The position numbers were made by a program, and so were the translations under genes. The notes below the pieces were generated by a model. It was not told the origin of the DNA, did not search any database, and saw only the letters and a list, made by a program, of their open reading frames with translations. Positions 42,326-50,839 of a stretch of 64,000 nucleotides of DNA are shown in pieces. The stretch comes from Gaiellaceae bacterium. Lineage in GTDB: Bacteria > Actinomycetota > Thermoleophilia > Gaiellales > Gaiellaceae. Position 1 is the first letter of the stretch; every line of letters begins with the position of its first letter. The DNA lies in assembly GCA_026002995.1 (NCBI GenBank), contig BPGK01000001.1, positions 1,488,001 to 1,552,000 of the forward strand, written 5' to 3'.

Positions 42326-42937
42326 CTACGCGCTCTCAGTGGCGACGAGGCGCGAGCCGATGCGGACGATCGTCGCACCCTCTTCGACCGCGACCTTGTA
42401 GTCCTGCGAGGTGCCCATGCTGAGCTCGGCGAGGCCGTGCTCCTCGGCGAGCTCGCGCAGCCGGCGGAAGTACGGCCGCGAGGCCTCGGGATCGTCGGTC
42501 AGGGGCGGCATGGTCATGAGGCCGCGGACGAGCGGATACCGCTCGACGTAGCCGCCGATCTCCTCCGGGCGGACACCCGCCTTCGACGCCTCGCCCGAGA
42601 GGTTGACCTCGAGCAGGGCTGGGATCGCGAGACGGCGGGCCGCCGACTCCGAGTCGAGCGAGTGCACGAGCTCGCACATCCGGTTGACGACCTTGACCTT
42701 GTTCGACTGGAGGTGGCCGATGAAGTGCCAGTGGAAGAGGTCTCCGTGCGCGGCATGCTTGGCTTGGAGATCCTGGGCGCGGTTCTCGCCGACGACCTCG
42801 ACCCCGGCTTCGGCGAGCGTCGGCAGCTCGTCGAGCGCGACGTACTTCGTCGCGACGACGATGGTGACCTCCGAGCCGACTTCCTCGCGCAGCGCTCGGT
42901 AGCGCTCCGCGATCACTTCCGGAGGAGCGATCGTCAC
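42326..42937 (-). CDS. YggS-family PLP-binding protein (PLP homeostasis)
   Basis: A 203-residue TIM-barrel PLP protein. The PLP lysine is in VVATKYVALDEL. Other landmarks are VVGENRAQDLQAK, FHWHFIGHLQSNKVK, the phosphate-binding GLMTMPPL and LSMGTSQDYKVAVEEGAT. The helix between HSLDSESAARRL and ALLEVNL is shorter than in most homologues, explaining the small size. GTG overlaps the stop of the upstream nucleotidyltransferase fusion gene. Confidence 0.92.
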   Translation of the reverse strand: MTIAPPEVIAERYRALREEVGSEVTIVVATKYVALDELPTLAEAGVEVVGENRAQDLQAKHAAHGDLFHWHFIGHLQSNKVKVVNRMCELVHSLDSESAARRLAIPALLEVNLSGEASKAGVRPEEIGGYVERYPLVRGLMTMPPLTDDPEASRPYFRRLRELAEEHGLAELSMGTSQDYKVAVEEGATIVRIGSRLVATESA

Positions 42938-45507
42938 GACTCGGCGCCCGCCTCGACGAGCTCTCGCGCCGCCGCGAGCTCCGCGTCTCTCCCGGCGAGC
43001 TCTCCGTCGAGCTTCCGCCGCCGAAGCTCCGCGAGCACCTTCCCGACGCGCGGCGACTCCGTGAGCCCGAGCTCGGCGAGGTCCGAGCCGTCGATCTCGA
43101 GCCGCACGTCGCGGAGGCGCGTGAAGTACTCGCGCAGCGCCGGGTGGTCGGTGCGGGCGAGCGCGAGGAGCGGCGCGTCGGGGGCGTACGCCTCCGCGAG
43201 GGCGACCACCTGCGACGGAGCGAGCTCCTCCGTCTCGACCCGCTCGGCGATACGCGGGGCGACCGTGATCGCCCCGACGATCAGCGCGACGTCGCGGCGC
43301 CTCACGCGCAGTCGCTCGAGCCAGTCGAAGGCCTCCTCGGTGCTGAGCTCCCGGCCAAGCACGGCGAGCCCGATCCGCCAAGGCGGGACGTCGAGGCCGA
43401 GCTCCGAGCGCAGCTCGAGCGCCCGCTCGAAGAGCGCTGCGGCTTCGGCGTCCGCTCGCAGGCGCGGGTGCACGGCGCGGTCGGCACCGAGCTCGCCGAG
43501 CCGGAGGATCCCGCCCACCGCCCCGGGATCGTCGAGGAGCGCGGTCAGCTCGTCGCGCAGTCGCGCCGAGGAGAGATCGCCGACGAGGCCCATCTCGATG
43601 CACGCGCGCGCGAGGCGTGCCGAGTGCTCTTCGAGCCGGAAGCCGTACCGCGCCTCGTAGCGGATCGCGCGGAAGATCCGCGTCGGATCGTCGATGAACG
43701 AGAGGTTGTGCAGGACGCGGAGGACGCCGGCCGCGAGGTCGGCTCGGCCGCCGAAGGGATCGACCAGACGCCCGAGGTCGTCGGGAGCGAGCGACGCGGC
43801 CATCGCGTTGATCGTGAAGTCCCGGCGGAAGAGGTCATCGCGGAGGCTCGCCCGCTCGACTGCGGGCAGCGCCGCGGGGGCGTCGTAGAACTCGGTGCGC
43901 GTCGTGACGACGTCGACGCGCTCCCCCTCCCCGTACTGCACGACCGCCGTCCCGAACTTCTCGTGCGTCGTGACGCGACCGCCCAAGGTGCGCGCGAGCG
44001 CGCGAGCGAACGCGATCGCGTCCCCTTCGACGGCGATGTCGATGTCGAAGCTCTCCTCGCCGAGCAAGAGGTCGCGGATCGTCCCGCCGACGAGGTAGAC
44101 CCCCTCCGCCTCGGCTCCGAGCGCCGCGACCGCGTCGATCAACGGCCGCAGCGCCGGGACGCGCTCGAGCTCCGCAGCGAGGCTCTCCACGGGCTCCTCG
44201 TGCTCCGGCGGGACGCGCTCGAGCGCACGCAGGAGGTCAGCGCGTGTGACGACGCCGACGAGCGCACCGTCCCGCACGATCGCCACGCGACCGTCCTCGG
44301 CGCGCGTGACCAGCGACTGGAGCTCGGTCAACGGGGTGTCCTCCGTCGCCGTCAGGACGCGTCCGCTCATGATGCCGCGCACCGGCGCGTGCGCGAGCCC
44401 GTGGCTGATCGCCTTGTCCAAGTCCTCTCGGCGAACGGAGCCGACCGGGCGACCGTCCTCGGCAACGAAGACCCCGCTCTGCTTGTACCGACGACAGAGC
44501 GCCATCGCGGCGCCGACGGTGTCCTCGGGCCGGACGGTGCGCGCCGGAGCGGACATGACGTCGCGAGCGCGCCGCGTCTCCCGCTGCGCGGCGGCGAGCG
44601 CCTGCTCGACCGCAGCGCGCGCCTCGTCGAGCGAGAGGCGAGCGATGGCGGAGGCGGCGTGTGCATGTCCTCCGCCACCGAGGGCGGCGGCGACGACGGC
44701 GGCATCGATCCGGTCGGTGCGGCTGCGTATCACCGCGAACACGCGCCCCTCCATCTCGACCAAGACCACGAGCGCCCGCGCGTCCGTGAGATCGACGACC
44801 TTGTGCGCGAGGTTGGACACGCCGTCGACGTACGTCGGCCAGTGGACCGCCGCAACGAGCACCTCGTCCCCCCCGACGTCCACGGGCTCGAGCGCCTCGA
44901 GCAGCGCCTGCAAGAGGTCGCGCTCGCCGACCGTTAGGGGAGTGTGCAGGTACTCGGCGACGAGCTCTTGCCGAGCCCCGTGTCGCAGGCACCAGGCCAG
45001 TGCGTCGACGTCACGCTGGGTCGTGGAGGCGTACGTGAGCGAGCCGGTGTCCTCGTGGATCCCGAGGGCGAAGGCCGTCGCCTCCAGCGGCGTGGGCTCG
45101 ATCTCCCGCTCGGCGAGGATGCCGACGATGGTGGTCGTGAGGGCGCCGTCCTCGGAGAGCACAGCCGCGTCCGGTGACACCCACTCGGGCAGGTCGCCCG
45201 CGCCGTGGTGGTCGAACAGCACCTTCTCGACCGCCGGATCGCGCGCGACCAGCTCGAGCTCGCCGAGCCGCGTCGCGCTCCTGGCCTCGACGACGACGAG
45301 GCGGCGGATGGCCGAGAGATCGAGGTCGCCGATCGACGCGATCGGCCCGAGCTCCTCCGCGTGCAGGCGGTAGAAGTCACGGACGTTGCGGTTCAGCGAG
45401 CCGAGCGCGACGACCGCGCCGGGATAGAGGCGGCGCGCGCCGAGCATCGCCGCGAACGCGTCGAAGTCGGTGTTCCCGTGGCTGGCGATGACCTCTTCTG
45501 CCCGCAC
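42934..45507 (-). CDS. DHH-DHHA1 / tandem CBS / tRNA CCA-type nucleotidyltransferase fusion
   Basis: An 857-residue protein in three parts. Residues about 1-310 are a DHH phosphoesterase with DHHA1 (HGNTDFDAFAAML, VLFDHHGAGDLP, GGGGHAHAASA). About 320-440 are two CBS domains (RPEDTVGAAMALCRRYKQSG, TEDTPLTELQSL). About 455-857 are the poly(A) polymerase/CCA-transferase head and RNA-binding region (YLVGGTIRDLLLGEESFDID, RRDFTINAMA, DPTRIFRAIRYEARYGF). The architecture is known from some bacteria as A-adding or CCA-type enzymes. GTG is 6 nt after CAGAAT. Confidence 0.93.
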   Translation of the reverse strand: MRAEEVIASHGNTDFDAFAAMLGARRLYPGAVVALGSLNRNVRDFYRLHAEELGPIASIGDLDLSAIRRLVVVEARSATRLGELELVARDPAVEKVLFDHHGAGDLPEWVSPDAAVLSEDGALTTTIVGILAEREIEPTPLEATAFALGIHEDTGSLTYASTTQRDVDALAWCLRHGARQELVAEYLHTPLTVGERDLLQALLEALEPVDVGGDEVLVAAVHWPTYVDGVSNLAHKVVDLTDARALVVLVEMEGRVFAVIRSRTDRIDAAVVAAALGGGGHAHAASAIARLSLDEARAAVEQALAAAQRETRRARDVMSAPARTVRPEDTVGAAMALCRRYKQSGVFVAEDGRPVGSVRREDLDKAISHGLAHAPVRGIMSGRVLTATEDTPLTELQSLVTRAEDGRVAIVRDGALVGVVTRADLLRALERVPPEHEEPVESLAAELERVPALRPLIDAVAALGAEAEGVYLVGGTIRDLLLGEESFDIDIAVEGDAIAFARALARTLGGRVTTHEKFGTAVVQYGEGERVDVVTTRTEFYDAPAALPAVERASLRDDLFRRDFTINAMAASLAPDDLGRLVDPFGGRADLAAGVLRVLHNLSFIDDPTRIFRAIRYEARYGFRLEEHSARLARACIEMGLVGDLSSARLRDELTALLDDPGAVGGILRLGELGADRAVHPRLRADAEAAALFERALELRSELGLDVPPWRIGLAVLGRELSTEEAFDWLERLRVRRRDVALIVGAITVAPRIAERVETEELAPSQVVALAEAYAPDAPLLALARTDHPALREYFTRLRDVRLEIDGSDLAELGLTESPRVGKVLAELRRRKLDGELAGRDAELAAARELVEAGAES

Positions 45508-45513
45508 GGAGTC

Positions 45514-45519
45514 ATTCTG
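45514..45519 (-). promoter_or_regulatory. Probable -10 of the nucleotidyltransferase fusion gene
   Basis: Minus-strand CAGAAT, 6 nt before GTG 45507. Confidence 0.35.
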
Positions 45520-45562
45520 CGCGAGATCGAGCGGCGGCCGGGGCGAGCGGGCGCCTGCCCCC

Positions 45563-45952
45563 TCAGACGTGGGCGATAGCCTCGATCTCGACTCGACCCC
45601 CGACGGGGAGCTGCGCGATGCCGACCGTCGAGCGCGCGGGCGGGCGGTCACCGACGAAACGCGCGTACACCTCGTTCATCTCGGCGAAGTCCGCGAGGTG
45701 CACCAGGAAGACCGTGGTCTTCACGAGCTTGTCCAGGCCGCTGCCCGCGGCCTCGAGAATCGCGGCCAGGTTGCGCAGCGCCTGCTCGGTCTGCTCCGCG
45801 ATGCCGGGGCCGACGAGCTCTCCCGTCTCCAGGGAGACGCCGAGTTGGCCCGCGACGAACACGAAGTCCCCGCAGCGGATCGCCTGGTTGTAGGGGGCTC
45901 CCTGGAAGGGGCCCGGCGCACGGTCGGTGCGCACGACGTGCTTCTCTGCCAT
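45563..45952 (-). CDS. ridA: RidA-family enamine/imine deaminase
   Basis: A 129-residue RidA protein, which hydrolyses reactive 2-aminoacrylate-type enamines. The conserved Arg lies in PPARSTVGIAQLPVGG and the terminal Glu in VEIEAIAHV; FVFVAGQLGVSLETGEL is also typical. ATG preceded by AAAGGAG. It follows the HisB-like gene by 13 bp. Confidence 0.93.
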   Translation of the reverse strand: MAEKHVVRTDRAPGPFQGAPYNQAIRCGDFVFVAGQLGVSLETGELVGPGIAEQTEQALRNLAAILEAAGSGLDKLVKTTVFLVHLADFAEMNEVYARFVGDRPPARSTVGIAQLPVGGRVEIEAIAHV

Positions 45953-45965
45953 CGAGCTTCTCCTT

Positions 45966-46475
45966 TCAGCTCCTCGCTCCCACGGGTGCGAGCGCCTCGG
46001 CGAGCGCCTCGCCGAGCGCCTTGAAAATCGCGAGCAGAACGTGCTCCGAGCTCTCCCCCTCGAGCAGGCGGACGTGGATGGTGAGCCCCGCCGCGTCGGC
46101 GAAGGAGCCGAGGAAGGCGGCCACGAGATCCCGCCGCAGACCGCCCGCCCGAGACGCCGTCAGGTCGGCGTTCGAGACGACGAGCGCGCGAGCGGACGCC
46201 TCGAGGACGACCATCGCGAGCGCCTCGTCCGCGGGCACGATCCCGACGCCGCGCCCGCGCGCTCCGTCGGCCCGCAGGAGCGGCCGACACGCCTCTCCGA
46301 GCGCCGTCCCCGCCGCTTCCACCTCGGCCTCGGGAGCGTCGGGCGCGAGCTCGAGGGAGAGCCCGAGGCGCCCGCTGCGAGCGAGCTCGCCGAGGAGGTG
46401 GTCGAGGATGGCGATGCCGGTCGCAACGGCCGCCTCGTCCGTGCCGAGTGCGATGCGGGCGGTCCCGGCGCCCAT
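45966..46475 (-). CDS. HisB-like (imidazoleglycerol-phosphate dehydratase fold) protein lacking metal ligands
   Basis: A 169-residue protein with the clear outline of HisB: TGIAILDHLLGEL near residue 19, PADEALAMVVLEASARA near 81 and SSEHVLLAIFKALGEALAEA near 142. The HHxxED manganese motif is replaced by acidic/Ala residues (PDAPEAEVEAAG), and the distal HHxxE-type motif retains only one His. It is also about 25 residues short. Dehydratase activity is therefore unlikely; it may be a structural or regulatory paralogue. ATG shares a base with the murA stop. Confidence 0.7.
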   Translation of the reverse strand: MGAGTARIALGTDEAAVATGIAILDHLLGELARSGRLGLSLELAPDAPEAEVEAAGTALGEACRPLLRADGARGRGVGIVPADEALAMVVLEASARALVVSNADLTASRAGGLRRDLVAAFLGSFADAAGLTIHVRLLEGESSEHVLLAIFKALGEALAEALAPVGARS

Positions 46476-47755
46476 CACAGGTCCGCGCGCTCGATGGCGG
46501 CGCCGAGCGCCCGCAGCCGCTCGTCGATCCGCTCGTAGCCGCGATCGATCTGCCGGATATTCCCGATCGTGGACGTGCCCTCGGCACACAGCGCGGCGAT
46601 CACCATCGCCATGCCGGCGCGGATGTCGGGGCTCTCGAGCCGCTCCCCGTAGAGGGTCGCAGGCCCCGTCACGACGACGCGGTGCGGGTCGCAGAGGATG
46701 ATCCTCGCCCCCATCGAGACGAGCTTGTCGACGAAGAAGAGGCGACTCTCGAACATCTTCTCGAAGATGAGCACCGTCCCGTGCGCCTGCGTTGCCACCG
46801 TGACCGCGATCGAGGTCAGGTCGGCGGGAAAGGCCGGCCAGACCCCGCTCTCGATCTTCGGGATCTGACCTCCGAAGTCGTCCTCGATCGTCAGCCGCTG
46901 GCCGGCCGGGACCCGCACGCGCGTGTCGGAGATCTCCATCTCGATCCCGAGCTTCCGGAACGCGGGCACGATCGAGATGAGGTCGTCCGGCTCGACGTCC
47001 TCGACGACCACCTCACCGCCGGTCGCCGCCGCCAGCCCGACGAAGCTCGCGACCTCGATGTGGTCGGGGCCGATACGGTGCTCCCCGCCGCCGAGCGACT
47101 CGACGCCGCGGATGTGGAGGACGTTCGAGCCGATCCCGCGAATGTCCGCGCCGAGTGAGACGAGGAAGCGACAGAGATCTTGGATGTGCGGCTCGCACGC
47201 AGCGTGGCCGAGAACCGTCTCCCCGCGCGCGAGGACGGCGGCCATGATCGCGTTCTCGGTTCCCATCACCGATGCCTCGTCGAGGTACAGCCGTGTCCCG
47301 GTCAGCGAGTCCGCGGTGAGCGAGTACACGCCGTCGATCTGGAAGTCGGCGCCGAGGGCGGCGAAGGCGTGGACGTGCGTGTCGAGGCGGCGGCGACCGA
47401 TGACGTCGCCGCCCGGTGGAGGCACGGTCACGCGGCCGAAGCGCGCGAGCAGCGGTCCCGCGAGGAGGAAGGACGCTCGGATCTCCCTCGCGAGGAGAGG
47501 GTCGAGCTCCGTCTTGTGCACCCCACGGCTGTCGACGCGGAGGTCGTTGTCCCCCGTCCACTCGACGTCCGCGCCGAGGTCGGCGAGCAGCTCCACCATC
47601 GTCTCGACATCGCGGATCCGGGGGACGTTGGAGAGCCGAACCTCGTCCCCAGCGAGGATGCAGGCAGCGAGAATCGGCAGAGCGCCGTTCTTGTTCCCCG
47701 CGGCGCGGACGGTGCCGTGGAGCGGCCGGCCGCCTTCGATCACGAAGGACTGCAT
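46475..47755 (-). CDS. murA: UDP-N-acetylglucosamine 1-carboxyvinyltransferase with Asp at the catalytic Cys position
   Basis: First committed step of peptidoglycan synthesis. It has 426 residues, EPSP-synthase fold, with [13 protein letters not shown] at the N-terminus. The active loop reads [11 protein letters not shown], so Asp117 replaces the usual Cys; this substitution is known from mycobacterial MurA and confers intrinsic fosfomycin insensitivity. ATG 47755 is 10 nt after TACCAT. Coupled to the HisB-like gene. Confidence 0.94.
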   Translation of the reverse strand: MQSFVIEGGRPLHGTVRAAGNKNGALPILAACILAGDEVRLSNVPRIRDVETMVELLADLGADVEWTGDNDLRVDSRGVHKTELDPLLAREIRASFLLAGPLLARFGRVTVPPPGGDVIGRRRLDTHVHAFAALGADFQIDGVYSLTADSLTGTRLYLDEASVMGTENAIMAAVLARGETVLGHAACEPHIQDLCRFLVSLGADIRGIGSNVLHIRGVESLGGGEHRIGPDHIEVASFVGLAAATGGEVVVEDVEPDDLISIVPAFRKLGIEMEISDTRVRVPAGQRLTIEDDFGGQIPKIESGVWPAFPADLTSIAVTVATQAHGTVLIFEKMFESRLFFVDKLVSMGARIILCDPHRVVVTGPATLYGERLESPDIRAGMAMVIAALCAEGTSTIGNIRQIDRGYERIDERLRALGAAIERADL

Positions 47756-47765
47756 GGCGCGGGCA

Positions 47766-47771
47766 ATGGTA
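47766..47771 (-). promoter_or_regulatory. Probable -10 before murA
   Basis: Minus-strand TACCAT, 10 nt before ATG 47755; no Shine-Dalgarno. Confidence 0.35.
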
Positions 47772-47794
47772 CTCGGCACGTCGTACCGGCCCGG

Positions 47795-49768
47795 TTAGGC
47801 GGAGAGGTTCGTGATCTCGAGCTTGGGGATAGAGGGGTCGTGCTCGATCCCGAGCACCTGGAGGTAGAAGGAGAGCTCGGCCTCGAGCGAGCGCACGATG
47901 GTCTCGGCCTTGCGGAACCCGTGCCCTTCGCCCTCGAACAGGAGGTACGCGTACGGGACCTTCCGCTGCCGGAGAGCGGCGACGATGAGCTCGGCTTGCG
48001 ATGGTGGGACGATCGCGTCGTCCGCGCCTTGGAGAACGAGCAGCGGCGTTCTGATCCTGTCGCGGTAGTGGATCGGGCTCCGCTCCCGATAGAGCTCCCT
48101 CGCCTCGGGGTAGGGACCGACGAGCGTGTGCTCGTAGCGGAGCTCGAACTTGTGCGTGTTGCCGTCGCCGAACTGCTCGAGATCGGCCAGCCCGAAGTAG
48201 GAGGTGCCGGCCGCGAACACGTCGGTGAAGGTCAAGGCGCAGATCGTCGTGTACCCGCCTGCGCTTCCGCCCGTGATGAGGAGACGATCCGGGTCGGCCT
48301 CGCCCTGAGCGACGAGGTAGCGCGCGGCGTTCACGCAGTCCTGCAGATCGACGACGCCCCAGTTCCCGTACAGCCGCTCACGGTACGCGCGGCCGTACCC
48401 GGTCGAGCCCCCGTAGTTCACGTCCACGATCGCGAACCCGCGGCTCGTCCAGAACTGCTTCTCGAGACTGAACAGCGAGGTCGCGCTCCCCGTCGGGCCG
48501 CCGTGGCACATCACGATGAGCGGCGGGAGCTCTCCCTCGGGCGCGACGACCTCCGGGTTCGTCGGCCGGTAGTGGAGCGCGTGCGCGGTGAGCCCGCCCT
48601 CGGTCGGGAACTCGATTGCGCGCGGGATCGAGAAGAACTCGCGCGCGACCGGGACGCTCTCCCCGGCCCGGAGAACCTCCCGCTCGCCCGTGGTGACGTC
48701 GATCCGTGCGACCTCGGCTGGCAGCGTCGCCGAGCCGGCGATCACCACCGCAGCGGTGCCCTCGGCCACGAGGTAGGGGGAGCGCCAGGCGTCGTAGGGA
48801 AGGTCGAGCGGCGTGAGCTCGCCCGTCTCGGGGTCGAGAACGGCGAAGTGCGTGCGACCGCCGGACTCGTACGCGCAGACGATGCGGCCATCGTCCAGGA
48901 AGCCGTACGAGGAGAGCCCGAATGTCCAGGCGGGGTACCCGAACTCCGCCTCCGCTGCATGGAGGACGGTGCGCTCGCCCTCGCGGTCGCGCTCGAGGTT
49001 CCACCACCCGCTCCGGTCGCTGGCGAACACGAGGTCGCCCGACGGGCTCCACTCCGGCTGCCAGATCGACTCCTCGCCGTCGATCCCCGCGACGTGCCGG
49101 ACGCCGGAGAGCGCGTCGTAGGGCTCGATCCTCCCGACGTAGAGCTCGCAGCCGTCCCAGGGCATCCAGGGGAGGTTCCAGGCGAGGTAGCTCACGCGCG
49201 TCCCGTCGGGCGACACGCGCGGGGCGGCGTAGAAGTCGCGGCCCGCCGTCAGCTCGCGAATCTCGCAACTGCCGTCGAGCGGGACGCCGACGAGGTCGTT
49301 CACGACCTCGGCGGCTCGGTCCGAAAACGGGTGCCGCTCGCGAACGCCGATCCACAGCGCTCCGTCGGGGGTGACGCGTCCGTCCGCGTAGCGATGGCGT
49401 CCGTCCGTGTCGGGCGTGAGCGCCACGGGCTCGGCGCCGGGATCCTGCCGGTACAGCCGCTGGTCCTCGAAGTTCGTGAACACGACCGTCTCGCCGTGGA
49501 GGCAGTACGCACCGCCTCCGTACTCGTGCACCGTCGTCCGGACGCTGAACCCGGGCGGGGTGACGTCGACCGGCGCGCTGCCCTCGTCCTTCCGAACGAG
49601 GACGACGCGCCCGCCCTCGAGCGGTCGCCCCTCGAGCCACCAGGCCGTGCCCCCCGCGAGCCACGGCGCGCTGAGACGCACGCCTGCACGGGCGACCAGC
49701 TCGGCGCTGATGGGAGAGGGCCAGGCCCCGTAGGGCACGACCCGAGGCTGGGTTCGGGTGAGATCCAA
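47795..49768 (-). CDS. S9-family (prolyl oligopeptidase-like) serine peptidase
   Basis: A 657-residue protein: an N-terminal beta-propeller of WD40/PD40-type repeats (PRVSPDGTRVSYLAW, PEWSPSGDLVFASDRSGWWN) and a C-terminal alpha/beta hydrolase. Catalytic Ser in ITGGSAGGYTT, Asp in LQGADDAIVPP and His in FEGEGHGFRK. No signal peptide, so cytoplasmic. It resembles acylaminoacyl/dipeptidyl peptidases of subfamily S9C. The start is a TTG at 49768; GTG 49738 is possible. Confidence 0.9.
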   Translation of the reverse strand: MDLTRTQPRVVPYGAWPSPISAELVARAGVRLSAPWLAGGTAWWLEGRPLEGGRVVLVRKDEGSAPVDVTPPGFSVRTTVHEYGGGAYCLHGETVVFTNFEDQRLYRQDPGAEPVALTPDTDGRHRYADGRVTPDGALWIGVRERHPFSDRAAEVVNDLVGVPLDGSCEIRELTAGRDFYAAPRVSPDGTRVSYLAWNLPWMPWDGCELYVGRIEPYDALSGVRHVAGIDGEESIWQPEWSPSGDLVFASDRSGWWNLERDREGERTVLHAAEAEFGYPAWTFGLSSYGFLDDGRIVCAYESGGRTHFAVLDPETGELTPLDLPYDAWRSPYLVAEGTAAVVIAGSATLPAEVARIDVTTGEREVLRAGESVPVAREFFSIPRAIEFPTEGGLTAHALHYRPTNPEVVAPEGELPPLIVMCHGGPTGSATSLFSLEKQFWTSRGFAIVDVNYGGSTGYGRAYRERLYGNWGVVDLQDCVNAARYLVAQGEADPDRLLITGGSAGGYTTICALTFTDVFAAGTSYFGLADLEQFGDGNTHKFELRYEHTLVGPYPEARELYRERSPIHYRDRIRTPLLVLQGADDAIVPPSQAELIVAALRQRKVPYAYLLFEGEGHGFRKAETIVRSLEAELSFYLQVLGIEHDPSIPKLEITNLSA

Positions 49769-49778
49769 CGGCGCGGGC

Positions 49779-49784
49779 TATCGT
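49779..49784 (+). promoter_or_regulatory. Probable -10 of leaderless HD-domain gene
   Basis: TATCGT, 8 nt before GTG 49793. Confidence 0.4.
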
Positions 49785-49792
49785 ACTCCTCC

Positions 49793-50368
49793 GTGCGGCC
49801 GACGCGCGACCGAGCCTGGCAGACGCTGACGCGCTACACGACGAGCGAGGCGCTCTTGCGGCATGCGCTCGCCGTCGAGGCGTCCGTCGGCTACTACGCG
49901 CGACTCTACGGCGAGGACGAGGAGTACTGGCGCGCGACGGCGCTGCTCCACGACTTCGACTACGAGATGCATCCCACCCTCGACCAGCATCCGCAGGACG
50001 GCGCGCCGATCCTCCGGGAGGAGGGCTACCCCGAAGAGCTCATCGAGGCCGTCCTCTCGCACGCCGAGCACCTCGGGCTGCCGCGCGACACGCCGCTGAA
50101 GAAGGTGCTCTTCGCCTGCGACGAGCTCTCCGGGTTCGTCCACGCCTGCGGCCTCGTCCGGCCCACCGGCCTCGACGGGCTGGAGCCGAAGTCGGTACGC
50201 AAGAAGCTGAAGCAGCCCTCCTTCGCCGCCGGCGTGCACCGCGACGAGGTGTACGCGGGCGCGGAGCTCCTCGGCCTGGAGCTCGACGAGCACATCGCGA
50301 ACGTCGTCGCCGCGATGCGGCCGATCGCGCGCGAGCTCGGGCTCCGCACCGCCGCGGACGCCGCCTGA
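49793..50368 (+). CDS. HD-domain phosphohydrolase-like protein
   Basis: A 191-residue protein with the HD signature: RHALAVEASVGYYARLYG, then WRATALLHDFDYEMHPT (His-Asp) and AVLSHAEHLGLP. The C-terminal part (SVRKKLKQPSFAAGVHRDEV) is helical. The family includes small nucleotide hydrolases and uncharacterised HDIG proteins; substrate unknown. Divergent from the S9 peptidase. Confidence 0.82.
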   Translation: MRPTRDRAWQTLTRYTTSEALLRHALAVEASVGYYARLYGEDEEYWRATALLHDFDYEMHPTLDQHPQDGAPILREEGYPEELIEAVLSHAEHLGLPRDTPLKKVLFACDELSGFVHACGLVRPTGLDGLEPKSVRKKLKQPSFAAGVHRDEVYAGAELLGLELDEHIANVVAAMRPIARELGLRTAADAA

Positions 50369-50410
50369 TCCGTACGCGCCGGGTCCCGCGGCGACCGGCG
50401 GTCGCGGCAC

Positions 50411-50839
50411 TCACCCCCAGGAGAGCGGCGGCGCAGCGGCCGGGTACCCGTGCGGGTAGGCGGGCATCCCCGGCGGCGGCGGATCCCAGGGCGTCGCCTG
50501 GGAGACCCAGATGTGCGCGGCGACCCGGAGTCCTGCGGTGTCGTCGAGCGAGCCCGCGGCGACGGCGACGGTCTCTGATCCGGGAGCGCGCCACAGGAGG
50601 CTCGAGCCACACGACCGGCAGAACCCACGCTCTGCGCGACGGGCCGAGCGCGGGCTCCGCACCCACGCGAGCCCGTCCGAGCAGTCGATCTCGAGCTCCG
50701 CGGCACGTGCGGCGGTTGCCGCCCACGCGCGCCCAGCCCAGCGCCGGCACTCGAGGCAGTGGCAGACGAGGATCTCGCGGAGCCGGCCGAGGACCGCGTA
50801 CCGCACGGCGCCGCAGAGGCAGCCGCCCTCGCGTCTCAC
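50411..50839 (-). CDS. GFA/CENP-V-like zinc protein
   Basis: A 142-residue GFA-family protein. Zinc-binding cysteines are visible as GGCLCGAVRYAV, VCHCLECRRW and GFCRSCGSSLLW, the standard C-x-C...C-x-C-x2-C...C-x2-C set. The family is annotated as glutathione-dependent formaldehyde-activating enzyme, but most members are uncharacterised. GTG overlaps the stop of the PLP enzyme. Confidence 0.85.
   Translation of the reverse strand: MRREGGCLCGAVRYAVLGRLREILVCHCLECRRWAGRAWAATAARAAELEIDCSDGLAWVRSPRSARRAERGFCRSCGSSLLWRAPGSETVAVAAGSLDDTAGLRVAAHIWVSQATPWDPPPPGMPAYPHGYPAAAPPLSWG

Noticed and set aside
47180-50368. Plus-strand open frame of more than 1000 codons
   Set aside because: It lies antisense to murA and the S9 peptidase; only the last ~190 codons (HD protein from GTG 49793) have real protein features. 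Long antisense frames are expected in DNA of this GC content.
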